Of a stretch of 64,000 nucleotides of DNA, positions 16,281-25,058 are shown piece by piece (the first letter of the stretch is position 1; every line of letters starts with the position of its first letter). Source of the DNA: Lentzea waywayandensis (lineage in GTDB: Bacteria > Actinomycetota > Actinomycetes > Mycobacteriales > Pseudonocardiaceae); NCBI RefSeq assembly GCF_900115955.1, contig NZ_FOYL01000002.1, positions 1,178,001 through 1,242,000 on the forward strand. The letters are read 5' to 3'. The notes below the pieces were generated by a model, which was given only the letters and a program-made list of their open reading frames with translations, searched no databases and was not told the DNA's origin. The translations under genes were made by a program, and so were the position numbers.

Positions 16281-17510
16281 TTAGATGACGCCGGCGGCGC
16301 GCAGTCCCGCGAGGCGGTCGGCGCTGTACCCGAGGGCTCCGAGGACCTCGTCGTTGTGCTCACCGAGCAGCGGTGGACGCTGCACCTCGACGACCGAGTC
16401 GGAGAGCTTGAGCGGGTTGCCGACCGTCTTGAACGAGCCGCGTTCGGGGTGCTCGACCTCGACCACGGTGCCGAGCTCGGCCAGCGTCTCGTCCTCGATG
16501 ATCTCCTTCGTGGACAGAATGGGTCCGCACGGGATGTTGTGGGCGTTGAGCTTGTCCATCACCTCCCACTTGGTGTGCTTCTCCGTCCACTCCTCGATCA
16601 GCGCGAACGCCTTGTCCAGCTTGGAGAGCCGGACCTCGGGCGTGTTCCACGCCGGGTCCTCGGCGAGCTCGGGCCTGCCGATCAGCTCGGTCAGCGGGGC
16701 CCAGCCGACGGGCTGGATGATCACGTAGATGTAGTCGTTGGGGCCGCCGGGGGCACAGCGCACCGCCCAGCCGGGCTGGCCACCACCGGATGCGTTGCCG
16801 GAGCGGGGCACCTCGTCCCCGAACTGCTCGTTCGGGTACTCCCCCAGCGGCCCGTGGGTGAGGCGCTGCTGATCGCGCAGCTTCACCCGGCACAGGTTCA
16901 GGACGGCGTCCTGCATCGCGACCTGGACGCGCTGCCCGCGTCCGGTGTTCGTTCGTTGGTACAGCGCGGCCAGGATCGCGGCCACCAGGTGGATGCCGGT
17001 GCCCGAGTCGCCGATCTGCGCGCCCGTGGCGAGCGGCGGCCCCTCCTCGAACCCGGTGGTGCTCATCGAGCCGCCCATCGCCTGCGCGATCACCTCGTAC
17101 GCCTTGAAGTCGGCGTAGCGGCCGGGCCCGAAGCCCTTGATCGACGCGTAGATGAGCTTGTCGTTGAGCGCCTGGAGCTTCTCCCACGGGTAGCCGAACC
17201 GCTCGACGACGCCGGGGCCGAAGTTCTCGACGAGGACGTCGACGTCGCCGATGAGCTTCTCGAAGACCTCCTTGCCCTCAGGGGCCTTCATGTTGAGCGT
17301 GATGCTCCGCTTGTTGCAGTTGAGCATCGTGAAGTAGAGACTGTCCACTTCGGGCAGATCGCGCAGCTGGCCGCGGGTGATGTCGCCGCGTCCCGGCGTT
17401 TCCAGCTTGATGACGTCCGCGCCCAGCCAGGCGAGCAGCTGGGTCGACGACGGTCCGGACTGCACGTGCGTCATGTCGAGGACTTTGACGCCCTCCAGGG
17501 CCTTGGCCAT
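16281..17510 (-). CDS. frc: Formyl-CoA:oxalate CoA-transferase (CaiB/BaiF, class III)
   Basis: Moves CoA from formyl-CoA to oxalate, giving oxalyl-CoA and formate. At 409 residues it is close in length and sequence to Oxalobacter Frc: [50 protein letters not shown] with the catalytic Asp168, [20 protein letters not shown], and the glycine loop [10 protein letters not shown]. The block LRDQQR and the glycine loop are typical of true formyl-CoA transferases rather than general CaiB proteins. It follows the ThDP lyase by 10 nt, the arrangement expected for the oxalyl-CoA route. Confidence 0.9.
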   Translation of the reverse strand: MAKALEGVKVLDMTHVQSGPSSTQLLAWLGADVIKLETPGRGDITRGQLRDLPEVDSLYFTMLNCNKRSITLNMKAPEGKEVFEKLIGDVDVLVENFGPGVVERFGYPWEKLQALNDKLIYASIKGFGPGRYADFKAYEVIAQAMGGSMSTTGFEEGPPLATGAQIGDSGTGIHLVAAILAALYQRTNTGRGQRVQVAMQDAVLNLCRVKLRDQQRLTHGPLGEYPNEQFGDEVPRSGNASGGGQPGWAVRCAPGGPNDYIYVIIQPVGWAPLTELIGRPELAEDPAWNTPEVRLSKLDKAFALIEEWTEKHTKWEVMDKLNAHNIPCGPILSTKEIIEDETLAELGTVVEVEHPERGSFKTVGNPLKLSDSVVEVQRPPLLGEHNDEVLGALGYSADRLAGLRAAGVI

Positions 17511-17520
17511 GTCAGCTCAC

Positions 17521-19206
17521 CTACTTGTACATCGTCTGGTTCATGGTTCCGGGCGCGTACACGTCGGGGTCGATCCACACGTTGATCAGCGAGGGCTTGC
17601 CGGACTCGCGGGCGCGCCGCAACGCGGGCCCGATGTCCTTGGGGTCGCGGACTTCCTCGCCGTAGCCGCCGAGCATCTTGGCGAACTGGTCGTAGCGGAC
17701 GTCGCCGAGCGTGTTGCCGACGCGTTCGCGCTCCAGCCCGTACTTGGCCGCCTGGCCGTAGCGGATCTGGTTCATCGACGAGTTGTTGCCGACGATGCCG
17801 ACGAACGGCAGGTCGTAGCGAACCAGCGTCTCGAAGTCCCAGCCGGTGAGGCTGAACGCGCCGTCGCCGAACAGGGCCACGACCTCCTTGTCCGGCCTGG
17901 CCAGTTTGGCGGCCAGCACGAACGGGATGCCGACGCCGAGCGTCCCGAGCGGACCGGGGTCCATCCAGTGGCCGGGCGACTTGGGCTGGATCACCTGACC
18001 GGAGAACGTGACGACGTCGCCGCCGTCGCCGATGTAGATGGAGTCCTCGGTGAGGAAGTCGTTGATCTCGCTCACCAGCCGGTACGGGTGGATCGGCAGG
18101 TCCTCGGAGAGCAGGTGCTCCGCGCGCTTCTGCCGGGCCTTCTCCTCGACCGCCTGCAGTTCCTCCAGCCACACCTTGCGGCCCATCGCGCCGTTGTCCT
18201 CACGGCCCGACGCGGCCGCCGCGACGCTGGACAGGACCAGGTCTGCGTCACCGACGATGCCGAGGTCGACGTCGCGGTTCTTGCCGACCGTGCGGTAGTC
18301 GAGGTCGATCTGGACGACCGTCGCGTTCGCGGAAAGCCTTCGGCCGTAGCCCATCCGGAAGTCGAACGGGGTTCCGACGATCACGATGACGTCGGCGTTG
18401 TCGAAGGCGTAGCGGCGCGAGAGCTGGAAGTGGTGCGGGTCGCCGGGCGGCAGGGTGCCGCGGCCCGCTCCGTTCATGTAGGCGGGAATGTTGAGGGTGC
18501 GGACGAGGTCGATCGCGGAGTCCGTGGCACGCGTCGTCCACACCTGGGAACCCAGCAGGATCGCGGGTTTCTTGGCGTGCACCAGCAGGTCCGCGAGCTT
18601 CTCGATGTCCGCCGGGTCACCGACGCTGCGCGTGGACGCGCGGTAGTGGCCCGCCTCCGGTACTCGTGCGGCGCTCACCGGCACCTTGGCGTCCAGGACG
18701 TCCCGCGGGATCTCCAGGAACGACGGGCCCGGCGCGCCGGCGTTGGCCTCGCGGAACGCCATCGACACCATGTCCGCGATGCGGGCGGTGTGCGGGACGT
18801 TCGCCGCGAACTTCGTGATCGGCGTCATCATGTCCACGTGCGGGAGGTCCTGCAGTGAGCCCATCTTGTGCTGACTCAGCGCGCCCTGGCCGCCGATCAG
18901 CAGCATCGGGCTCTCCGCGCGGAACGCGTTCGCGACGCCCGTGACGGCGTCGGTGGTGCCCGGGCCCGCCGTGACGACGGCGCAACCGGGCTTGCCGGTG
19001 ATGCGGGCGTAACCGTCGGCCGCGTGCGCCGCGACCTGTTCGTGCCGGACGTCGATGACGGCGATGCCCTCGTCCACGCAGCCGTCGTAGATGTCGATGA
19101 TGTGCCCGCCGCACAGCGTGAAGATGGTGTCGACGCCCTCGGCTTTGAGCGCCTTGGCCACCAGGTGGCCTCCAGAAATCGACTCCGGCTCCGCGGAACT
19201 CGTCAT
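17521..19206 (-). CDS. ThDP-dependent lyase/decarboxylase, candidate oxalyl-CoA decarboxylase of non-canonical type
   Basis: A 561-residue ThDP enzyme. Glu56 in VRHEQVAAHAADGYAR activates the cofactor, and GDGAF (about 446) through GNN (about 474) binds Mg-diphosphate. It resembles IlvG/Rv1820-like and 2-hydroxyacyl-CoA-lyase-like proteins (GGQGALSQHKMGSLQDLPHV) rather than classical Oxc, whose YEE-type active-site loop is missing. Its operon with frc and the regulon operator suggest it decarboxylates oxalyl-CoA to formyl-CoA. Cleavage of a 2-hydroxyacyl-CoA to formyl-CoA and an aldehyde would also fit the neighbours. Acetolactate synthase is less likely, as no small subunit is near. Confidence 0.75.
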   Translation of the reverse strand: MTSSAEPESISGGHLVAKALKAEGVDTIFTLCGGHIIDIYDGCVDEGIAVIDVRHEQVAAHAADGYARITGKPGCAVVTAGPGTTDAVTGVANAFRAESPMLLIGGQGALSQHKMGSLQDLPHVDMMTPITKFAANVPHTARIADMVSMAFREANAGAPGPSFLEIPRDVLDAKVPVSAARVPEAGHYRASTRSVGDPADIEKLADLLVHAKKPAILLGSQVWTTRATDSAIDLVRTLNIPAYMNGAGRGTLPPGDPHHFQLSRRYAFDNADVIVIVGTPFDFRMGYGRRLSANATVVQIDLDYRTVGKNRDVDLGIVGDADLVLSSVAAAASGREDNGAMGRKVWLEELQAVEEKARQKRAEHLLSEDLPIHPYRLVSEINDFLTEDSIYIGDGGDVVTFSGQVIQPKSPGHWMDPGPLGTLGVGIPFVLAAKLARPDKEVVALFGDGAFSLTGWDFETLVRYDLPFVGIVGNNSSMNQIRYGQAAKYGLERERVGNTLGDVRYDQFAKMLGGYGEEVRDPKDIGPALRRARESGKPSLINVWIDPDVYAPGTMNQTMYK

Positions 19207-19240
19207 CGGCGATCAGCTCCCCTTTGGCGCTTCGACTGTA

Positions 19241-19269
19241 GATTGCATACCGTATGAGGTAGGCATATC
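19241..19269 (-). promoter_or_regulatory. Putative GntR operator in the lyase/SucC-like divergent region (site D)
   Basis: The plus strand reads GATTGCATACCGTATG, then AGGTAGGCATATC. Read toward the lyase gene, the extended GCCTACC-NN-ATAC-N-GTATGCAATC also matches the antiporter site at 36509. It lies 34 nt from the lyase start and 64 nt from the SucC-like start. Confidence 0.65.
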
Positions 19270-19333
19270 GTTACTCCGCTACCAACCGGATGTCCATAGA
19301 TGGCCGCAAGTTTTCGGCGAGAGGACGTAGACG

Positions 19334-20434
19334 GTGGATCTTTTCGAACACGAGGCGCGGGACCTCTTCGAGCGGTACGGGGTGCCCGTTCCGCGTGGTT
19401 TCGTGGCGGACACTCCTGAGTCCGCGCGCGAGGCCGCCTCCCGGCTCGGCGGCACTGTCGTCGTGAAGGCCCAGGTGAAGACCGGCGGGCGCGGCAAGGC
19501 CGGCGGCATCACACTCGCTTCGACACCCGACGAAGCTTTCGCGGCGGCTACGGCCATCCTGGGGATGGACATCAAGGGCCACACCGTGCACAAGGTTCTG
19601 GTCACCGAGGCGAGCGAGATCGCCGAGGAGTACTACCTGTCGTTCCTCCTCGACCGTGCCAACAGGACGTTCATCGGCATGACCTCGGCCACCGGTGGCA
19701 TGGAGATCGAGGAGATGACGGACTCCATCACTCGAATGCCAGCTTCGACCTTCGACGCATCTGCGGTGTTTTCACCTTCGATCGCCCCGGAGGTCAACGA
19801 GGTCGCTTCCGCTTTGTGGAAGGTCTTCGTGTCCGAGGACGCGACGCTGGTCGAAGTGAACCCGTTGGCGCGCACCAAGGACGGCCGAATCGTCGCTTTG
19901 GACGGGAAAGTGACGCTGGACGACAACGCGTCGTTCCGGCACTCTCGACCTTCGGACAGCGCTGTCGGTGACCCGCTGGAGGTGCGGGCCGCCGAGAAGG
20001 GGCTGAACTACGTCAAGCTCGACGGCACCGTCGGTGTCATCGGCAACGGCGCGGGGCTCGTCATGTCCACATTGGACGTCGTGGCGCTGGCCGGTGCCGC
20101 GCCCGCGAACTTCCTCGACATCGGCGGCGGCGCCTCGGCCCAGGTGATGGCCGACGGCCTCGACGTCATCCTCTCGGACCCGGCGGTCCGCAGCGTGTTC
20201 GTGAACGTGTTCGGCGGTATCACCGCGTGCGACGCGGTGGCCAACGGAATCGTGCAGGCCCTCGGCATTCTCGGCGACCGCGCCGACAAACCGCTGGTCG
20301 TCCGGCTCGACGGCAACAACGCCGACGCGGGCCACCGCATCCTCGACGAGGCACGACACCCGCTGATCACCGTGGCGCACACGATGGACGACGCGGCGGG
20401 CCGTGCCGCCGCTCTCGCTGGCAAGGAGTCCTGA
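19334..20434 (+). CDS. SucC-like ADP-forming ligase beta subunit
   Basis: A 366-residue ATP-grasp subunit of the succinyl-CoA synthetase family. [40 protein letters not shown] and [20 protein letters not shown] are characteristic, and [20 protein letters not shown] lies in the C-terminal ligase domain. The GTG at 19334 has GAGAGG upstream. It overlaps the SucD-like gene by one base (TGATG). Divergence from the oxalyl-CoA operon across a regulon operator suggests a dedicated acyl-CoA ligase, for example oxalate or formate activation or formyl-CoA cleavage with ATP gain, rather than the citric-acid-cycle enzyme. A housekeeping paralogue elsewhere would be expected. Confidence 0.82.
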   Translation: MDLFEHEARDLFERYGVPVPRGFVADTPESAREAASRLGGTVVVKAQVKTGGRGKAGGITLASTPDEAFAAATAILGMDIKGHTVHKVLVTEASEIAEEYYLSFLLDRANRTFIGMTSATGGMEIEEMTDSITRMPASTFDASAVFSPSIAPEVNEVASALWKVFVSEDATLVEVNPLARTKDGRIVALDGKVTLDDNASFRHSRPSDSAVGDPLEVRAAEKGLNYVKLDGTVGVIGNGAGLVMSTLDVVALAGAAPANFLDIGGGASAQVMADGLDVILSDPAVRSVFVNVFGGITACDAVANGIVQALGILGDRADKPLVVRLDGNNADAGHRILDEARHPLITVAHTMDDAAGRAAALAGKES

Positions 20435-21312
20435 TGGCGATCTTCCTCGACGAGCACAGCCGCGTGATCGTGCAGGGCATGACGGGCTCGGAGGGTGCCA
20501 AGCACACCCGCCGCATGCTCGCGGCCGGCACCCAGGTCGTCGGCGGCGTGAACGCGCGCAAGGCCGGCACCTCCGTCGGCTTCGACGACGTGACGCTGCC
20601 GGTGTACGGCACGGTCGCCCAGGCGATGGCGGAGACCGGCGCGAACGTGTCGGTGCTCTTCGTCCCGCCCGCCTTCACCGCCGACGCGGTGATCGAGGCG
20701 GTCGACGCCGGCATCGGCCTGGCCGTGGTGATCACCGAGGGCGTCCCGGTCCACGACACGGCCCGCTTCTGGGCGCACGCCCAGGGCAAGTCAACCCGGA
20801 TCATCGGCCCGAACTGCCCCGGCATCATCAGCCCCGGCAAGTCCAACGCGGGCATCATCCCCGCCGACATCACCAAACCCGGCTCGATCGGCCTGGTGTC
20901 GAAGTCCGGAACGCTGACGTACCAGCTGATGCACGAGCTGAAGGACTTCGGCTTCACCACGTGCGTCGGCATCGGCGGCGACCCGATCGTCGGCACCACC
21001 CACATCGACGCCATCGAGGCGTTCGAGGCGGACCCGGAGACCGAGCTGATCGTGATGATCGGCGAGATCGGCGGCGACGCGGAGGAACGAGCGGCGGAGT
21101 TCGTGCGGGACAACGTGTCCAAGCCCGTGGTCGGTTACGTCGCCGGCTTCACCGCGCCCGAGGGCAAGACGATGGGCCACGCGGGCGCCATCGTCTCGGG
21201 TTCCTCGGGCACGGCGGAGGCCAAGAAGCTGGCCATGGAGGCGGTGGGGATCAAGGTCGGCAAGACGCCGTCGGAGACCGCCGCCCTGGCCAGGGCGATC
21301 CTGACCAGCTAG
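20434..21312 (+). CDS. SucD-like ADP-forming ligase alpha subunit
   Basis: A 292-residue CoA-binding partner of the preceding SucC-like subunit. [19 protein letters not shown] binds the CoA nucleotide, [19 protein letters not shown] is the SucD signature, and [11 protein letters not shown] holds the phospho-His at about 249. The ATG overlaps the SucC-like stop. Its length and motifs are intact, so the pair should be catalytically competent; the organic acid used is inferred from context only. Its 3' end overlaps the convergent WXG-type gene by 4 bp. Confidence 0.85.
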   Translation: MAIFLDEHSRVIVQGMTGSEGAKHTRRMLAAGTQVVGGVNARKAGTSVGFDDVTLPVYGTVAQAMAETGANVSVLFVPPAFTADAVIEAVDAGIGLAVVITEGVPVHDTARFWAHAQGKSTRIIGPNCPGIISPGKSNAGIIPADITKPGSIGLVSKSGTLTYQLMHELKDFGFTTCVGIGGDPIVGTTHIDAIEAFEADPETELIVMIGEIGGDAEERAAEFVRDNVSKPVVGYVAGFTAPEGKTMGHAGAIVSGSSGTAEAKKLAMEAVGIKVGKTPSETAALARAILTS

Positions 21313-22160
21313 ACCAGCTGGCTGTCTCGGCTCGCCTCGTCGCGAGCCGAGATGGTCGGCAGTTCGGCGGTGCCCTGTGGCTTCTCCCCTGACGTGGTGC
21401 CGCCCGACGCCTTGTCCCCGATCACCGACATCGCCTGCTTCACGATCTTCAGCACGGCCTGCGCGCCCTCGACCAGCTTGATCAGGTTCTCGCCGCTGGC
21501 CAGCAGCTCACCGAGCTTGGCCGCGATCCGCGCACCGCACTCCACGGCGATCTGCACGCACTGCGGGATCGCCACGGCGATGCTCTGCCCGAACGTCGCG
21601 GCCGCCGCGGCGATCGCCTGGGTCATGATCGGCACGATCTTGCCGACCGCCTCGGTGATCAGCCGTGTCACCTCGGCGACGACCTGCGCGACGACCTCGC
21701 CCGCCTTGATCAGCGCGGTGGCGTTGGTGAGCGCCGTCTCGGCGACGGACAGCACGCCGTCGACGAGTTCCTTGCCGGTCTTGGCGTACTCGGCCGCGCT
21801 GTCCCCGGTCCAGTCGCTGGTCTCGCTGCCCGCCTTCGCGCCGTACTCGTCGGCCAGGGTCGTCGCGGCCTTGCTCGCGGTCTGGAACTCGCTCGCTCCC
21901 TGCTGGACGCCGTCCGGGTTGCCGCGCAACTGGCTCAGCGGCTCCTCCAGGAACGAGATCATCGGCGTGAGGAAGCCGACGCCCGCGCTGTCCAGGGCCT
22001 GCAACGGTTTCCCGTTCGAACCCAGCTCGCTCATCGGGGCCTTGGGCGTGGCGGCCAGGTCGGACGACAGCCATTCGTCGCCCGCGATGGCGTTCGTGGT
22101 GGTGCGGAGCTCGTTCAGCAGCGCGGCGATCGTGCCCGCGTCCGTCGCGGTGGCGGTCAT
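21309..22160 (-). CDS. WXG100-like/ESX effector-type protein
   Basis: A 283-residue, Ala/Thr-rich helical protein with no signal peptide. [18 protein letters not shown] is a WXG-type turn between helices, and long amphipathic helices with a hydrophobic [19 protein letters not shown] region follow. This layout is that of actinobacterial type VII secretion substrates. It is last in a six-gene coupled cluster; its ATG overlaps the stop of the EspC-like gene (ATGA). No toxin domain is recognisable in the C-terminal 80 residues. Confidence 0.7.
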   Translation of the reverse strand: MTATATDAGTIAALLNELRTTTNAIAGDEWLSSDLAATPKAPMSELGSNGKPLQALDSAGVGFLTPMISFLEEPLSQLRGNPDGVQQGASEFQTASKAATTLADEYGAKAGSETSDWTGDSAAEYAKTGKELVDGVLSVAETALTNATALIKAGEVVAQVVAEVTRLITEAVGKIVPIMTQAIAAAAATFGQSIAVAIPQCVQIAVECGARIAAKLGELLASGENLIKLVEGAQAVLKIVKQAMSVIGDKASGGTTSGEKPQGTAELPTISARDEASRDSQLV

Positions 22161-22456
22161 CGGCCCGCCCCCGTGATGCTCTCGGCGTTGCGCTCGTCGG
22201 TGCGCTGGTAGTTCTCCGCGGTGCGGCGCATGCCCTCCCCGACCTTGTCCATTGTGGACGCGACGTGCGCGAAGGCGCCCATCGTCTCCCCCATCGGGCC
22301 GCTCAGGCCGGTGGTGAGGAACTGCGCGAACGAGCCGAGCGAGGACTGGCCGAGCTGGTCGGGCAACCGGGTTCCGGTCTCGGACAGCTGGTCGGCGTAC
22401 CCGGTCACCGTCGTGGCGTGGCGCCGCAACTGCTCGTGGTCGGCGGTGAAGCTCAT
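22157..22456 (-). CDS. EspC-like type VII secretion-associated protein
   Basis: A 99-residue helical-hairpin protein. FTADHEQLRRHATTVTGYADQL, the central GSFAQFLTTGLSG and the terminal RTAENYQRTDERNA match the EspC (DUF2580) family, small WXG-related partners of ESX substrates. It is coupled by 4-bp ATGA overlaps to the YbaB-like gene before it and the WXG effector-like gene after it. It probably forms a heterodimer with one of these neighbours. Confidence 0.75.
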   Translation of the reverse strand: MSFTADHEQLRRHATTVTGYADQLSETGTRLPDQLGQSSLGSFAQFLTTGLSGPMGETMGAFAHVASTMDKVGEGMRRTAENYQRTDERNAESITGAGR

Positions 22457-22797
22457 CGCACGGCCTCCGGCAGGTGCCTCGTGATCTGGTGCAGGGCGTC
22501 GCTCTCGCCGAGGTAGTCCGCCATCACCTCGGTCATCCGCGCGCTCGCCAGCCGTTGCGCCTCCCGTGCGGTGCTGACGATCAGCATCGCGAGCGTGTCG
22601 ACGTCGAGCTTGCGCGCCGCCGGCGTCAGCGCGACGTCGCCGAGCACGCCGCCCGCGTTCACGGTCACGGTCACCTCACCGCGTGGCGAGGTCGCCTTGG
22701 CCCCGACCTCAGCCAGGCTCGCGCTCGCCGACCGCGCGCTGTAGGCGACGCGCTCCAGGCGTTCCTGGTAGTCCGCCAGCCACTGTGCTGGATCCAC
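22453..22797 (-). CDS. YbaB/EbfC family-like protein
   Basis: A 114-residue protein. After an N-terminal helix (WLADYQERLERVAYSARS) comes SPRGEVTVTVNAGGVLGDVALTP, the strand pattern of YbaB/EbfC DNA-binding proteins, then helices. YbaB-like proteins often occur in actinobacterial ESX-associated clusters, where their role is unclear. The GTG start at 22797 is chosen for its GGGGGAGA site; the longer open frame upstream overlaps the EspG-like gene. It is coupled to the EspC-like gene. Confidence 0.75.
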   Translation of the reverse strand: MDPAQWLADYQERLERVAYSARSASASLAEVGAKATSPRGEVTVTVNAGGVLGDVALTPAARKLDVDTLAMLIVSTAREAQRLASARMTEVMADYLGESDALHQITRHLPEAVR

Positions 22798-22810
22798 TTC
22801 TCCCCCTCTT

Positions 22811-23428
22811 CTAGGCTCGCGCGACCGCGGCGAGCTCACCGATCAGCCGGACCAGGTCGTGGTGCCGCAACGGGTTGACGCTGACCCAGCCGTCTTCGCC
22901 CGCGTCGACCCTGACCCGTCCGCTCGCACTGTCCAACCAGGACACTTCCTGCCGCTGCCCACCTCTGATCACGCCCGCCTGGCCCTGCCCGGTGACCTCC
23001 AGGTCGAGTCCGGCGCCGGGCGGCAGGGTGATCGGCATGAGCTGTGCGGGCCTCGACTCCGGGACCAACGCCACGAGTTCGTCGCCGAGCGTCTCCGCCT
23101 CGACGTGCGTCACCCGGACCGTGCTCTCGGACTGCGTGCACACCAGCGCGTCGTCGCCGTAGACCATCGCGACCGCGCCCGTTCCCGGCACGACGAGATC
23201 GACCACGGCGGTGTGCTCGTGCAGCGCGGTCACCAGTTCGGCGGCCATGCCCGTCGGGCCGTGCGGTGCCGCCAGGCCACGTGCCTGCAACCCGTGGCCC
23301 GCCTCGGCGAGGAGCGTCGCGCGTTCGTCCGCGAGCCGCCCGAACGACGGCACCCGCAACGGGAACGGCCAGCGCACCCCGGCGTGCGTGGCGAGCAGAT
23401 CCATCTCCACGAGGTCGAAGGCGATCAT
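22811..23428 (-). CDS. EspG family ESX secretion-associated protein
   Basis: A 205-residue protein of the EspG family, cytosolic chaperones that bind PE/PPE-type substrates of type VII secretion systems in mycobacteria. LVEMDLLATHAGVRWPFPLRVPS at the start, ELVTALHEHTAVVDLVVPG in the middle and a VRVDAGEDGWVSVNP strand near the end fit actinobacterial EspG-like proteins. Its presence with a PPE-like and several WXG-like genes supports a secretion-substrate cluster. Its ATG overlaps the stop of the preceding WXG-like gene. Confidence 0.75.
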   Translation of the reverse strand: MIAFDLVEMDLLATHAGVRWPFPLRVPSFGRLADERATLLAEAGHGLQARGLAAPHGPTGMAAELVTALHEHTAVVDLVVPGTGAVAMVYGDDALVCTQSESTVRVTHVEAETLGDELVALVPESRPAQLMPITLPPGAGLDLEVTGQGQAGVIRGGQRQEVSWLDSASGRVRVDAGEDGWVSVNPLRHHDLVRLIGELAAVARA

Positions 23429-23727
23429 CGTGCCGCCTTCCGCGCCTGGTCGGCGTCGGTCTCGGTGTAGGTGGTCCTGATCTCCGCGAGCATCTGCCGG
23501 AACTCGCGCACCTCGCGTTCGGCGGCACTCACCTCGCCGGCGAGCCCCGACCCGGCGTCCTTGAGGCGCCGCGACAGGTCCTGGGCGGGCGGGGCGGTAC
23601 CGAGCAACGGCGTCCGCTCGGCCAGCCTGCTCGCCGTCGCCACCAGGTCACCGGTCAGCTCGGCCAGCCTGGTCAGCGTCTTCACCCGGTCCTGCAACTG
23701 GTCGGGCGAGACCTCGTAGCCGGTCAC
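23425..23727 (-). CDS. Small WXG/ESAT-6-like helical protein
   Basis: A 100-residue protein made of two predicted helices (PDQLQDRVKTLTRLAELTGDL, then SAAEREVREFRQMLAEIRTTY) around a Gly-containing turn; the WXG Trp itself is missing. Its size, position and 4-bp overlaps with the PPE-like gene (GTGA) and the EspG-like gene (ATGA) suggest it is the small partner of the PPE-like protein. The family assignment is tentative. Confidence 0.65.
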   Translation of the reverse strand: MTGYEVSPDQLQDRVKTLTRLAELTGDLVATASRLAERTPLLGTAPPAQDLSRRLKDAGSGLAGEVSAAEREVREFRQMLAEIRTTYTETDADQARKAAR

Positions 23728-24965
23728 TGTTCCTCCCCGATGACCGCCGGAGACACGCGCTCGGTCACCGCGAACAGGTCGTGGTCGAGCGTCGGCATCT
23801 GGTTCTCGTGCCGTTCGTCCTCGTCCTTGCGGGCCGCTCCCGGCGGCGCGCCCATCGCGTTGTTCTGGGCGGCCGTTCTCGGGTCGGCGGTGAGCGTCCC
23901 GGTCGCGGCGATCCCGCCGTGCTGGCCGAACACCACGCCCGCGCGCATGCCTGGGGTGAGCTGCTGGCTGACCGGGGTGGCGGCACCGATCACCGGGCCT
24001 CGGGTCGTCGCCACCGAGCCACCGCCGCCTCCCACGAGGCGTTGCCACGGCACGCCGCCTGAGCTGGGCGTTTTGACCTGCGCCACGGCCGCCGCACGGG
24101 GCGTGGGAGCGGCCTGCGGGATGTTGCCGCGGGCGTCGTCGATAAGGCGTCCGCTGCCGTTGAGGCTGGACTCGTAGGTCTGCATCGCCCGGACGGCCTG
24201 CGCCTTCTGCTGGTCGGCCGAGGCGGCGCCGAAGTAGAAGTAGAAGCCCGAGGTGGCTCCTGCGGGCATGGTCGGAGCGCTCGGCAACGCGAACGGGGCG
24301 GGCGCCGTCGGGAGCGCGAACGGGGCCGGCGCCGTCGGCAGCGCAAATGGGGCGGGCGCGGCCGGCAACCCCAACGGCGCAGGCGCGCTGGGAAGCGCGA
24401 ACGGGCCCGGCGCGCTGGGCAGCCCGAGCGAGCCCGGCGAAGCGGGCGGCGCGAACGGAGCCGACGCAGTGGGCAGCCCGAACGAGGCTGGCGAAGCGGG
24501 CGGCGCGAACGGGCCCGGCGCGCTGGGCAGCCCGAGCGAGCCCGGCGACGCGGGCGGCGCGACAGGCGTCGGCGCACCGGGCAGCCCCGGCACCGCAGGC
24601 AGCCCCGCGAACGCCGGCATCGTCGTCCCGGGAGCCGGTGGCGGCGGCATCGCGGCACGGGCCGCGGCCAGCGCGTCCGCCGAGTCCTGCGCGGCCTTCT
24701 GCCCGGCCACCGCCAGTTCGCTGATCTTCTCGACCCGCTCGGCCAGCGCCCCCAGCCGAGCCGCGGCCTCCTCCGCCGCCGCCCCGGCCCACCCGTCGAG
24801 CAACGCGGTCCGCTGCTCCCGGAGCACCTCGGCATGCGCGTCCAACGCGGCGCGGTGCCGCGTCCACTCCTCGGCGACGGTGCTCACGTCCGCGACATCA
24901 GCGTCCTGCCACAGCATCCGGTGCAACTCTTCATGGCTGTACGCCTCCCAGTTGATGCCTGACAC
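23724..24965 (-). CDS. PPE-like protein with Pro/Ala-rich tandem repeats
   Basis: A 413-residue protein and first gene of the secretion-associated cluster. The N-terminal 100 residues form helices with LLDGWAGAAAEEAAARLGAL, a WXG/PPE-type turn. Residues about 105-235 are low-complexity Pro/Ala/Phe/Gly repeats built on units such as LGLPSAPGPFAPPASPGS and APFALPT. The C-terminal part (TSGFYFYFGAASADQQ, TPVSQQLTPGMRAGVV) is predicted to be extracellular-like but has no known domain. No signal peptide is present, as expected for ESX substrates. Confidence 0.75.
   Translation of the reverse strand: MSGINWEAYSHEELHRMLWQDADVADVSTVAEEWTRHRAALDAHAEVLREQRTALLDGWAGAAAEEAAARLGALAERVEKISELAVAGQKAAQDSADALAAARAAMPPPPAPGTTMPAFAGLPAVPGLPGAPTPVAPPASPGSLGLPSAPGPFAPPASPASFGLPTASAPFAPPASPGSLGLPSAPGPFALPSAPAPLGLPAAPAPFALPTAPAPFALPTAPAPFALPSAPTMPAGATSGFYFYFGAASADQQKAQAVRAMQTYESSLNGSGRLIDDARGNIPQAAPTPRAAAVAQVKTPSSGGVPWQRLVGGGGGSVATTRGPVIGAATPVSQQLTPGMRAGVVFGQHGGIAATGTLTADPRTAAQNNAMGAPPGAARKDEDERHENQMPTLDHDLFAVTERVSPAVIGEEQ
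24255..24625 (-). repeat. Degenerate tandem repeats encoding Pro/Ala-rich segment
   Basis: Imperfect repeats of about 18-60 bp within the PPE-like gene; a block encoding SPGSLGLPSAPGPF occurs twice and PAPFALPT three times. Such tracts vary in copy number by slippage. The segment is in frame throughout. Confidence 0.7.
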
Positions 24966-25029
24966 CCCTGGTTCCCCCTTCGTCCCGGCAAACGATCACA
25001 CCGGGACCAAACGAGGGAACAGGCCAGAC

Positions 25030-25051
25030 GACCGGCCACTTGTGGCCGGTC
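25030..25051 (-). terminator. Hairpin between the NACHT gene and the PPE-like gene
   Basis: GACCGGCCAC and GTGGCCGGTC are perfect 10-bp arms with a 2-nt loop, 8 bp after the NACHT stop codon. It probably terminates that transcript. Confidence 0.65.
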
Positions 25052-25058
25052 CGCCTGA

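Noticed and set aside
17521..19206. Calling the ThDP enzyme a classical oxalyl-CoA decarboxylase or an acetolactate synthase outright
   Set aside because: It lacks the Oxc loop, and there is no acetolactate small subunit; only context supports the oxalyl-CoA role, so the call was left as a candidate.
24255..24625. CRISPR-like or satellite DNA
   Set aside because: The period follows codons of the PPE-like protein and there are no unique spacers.
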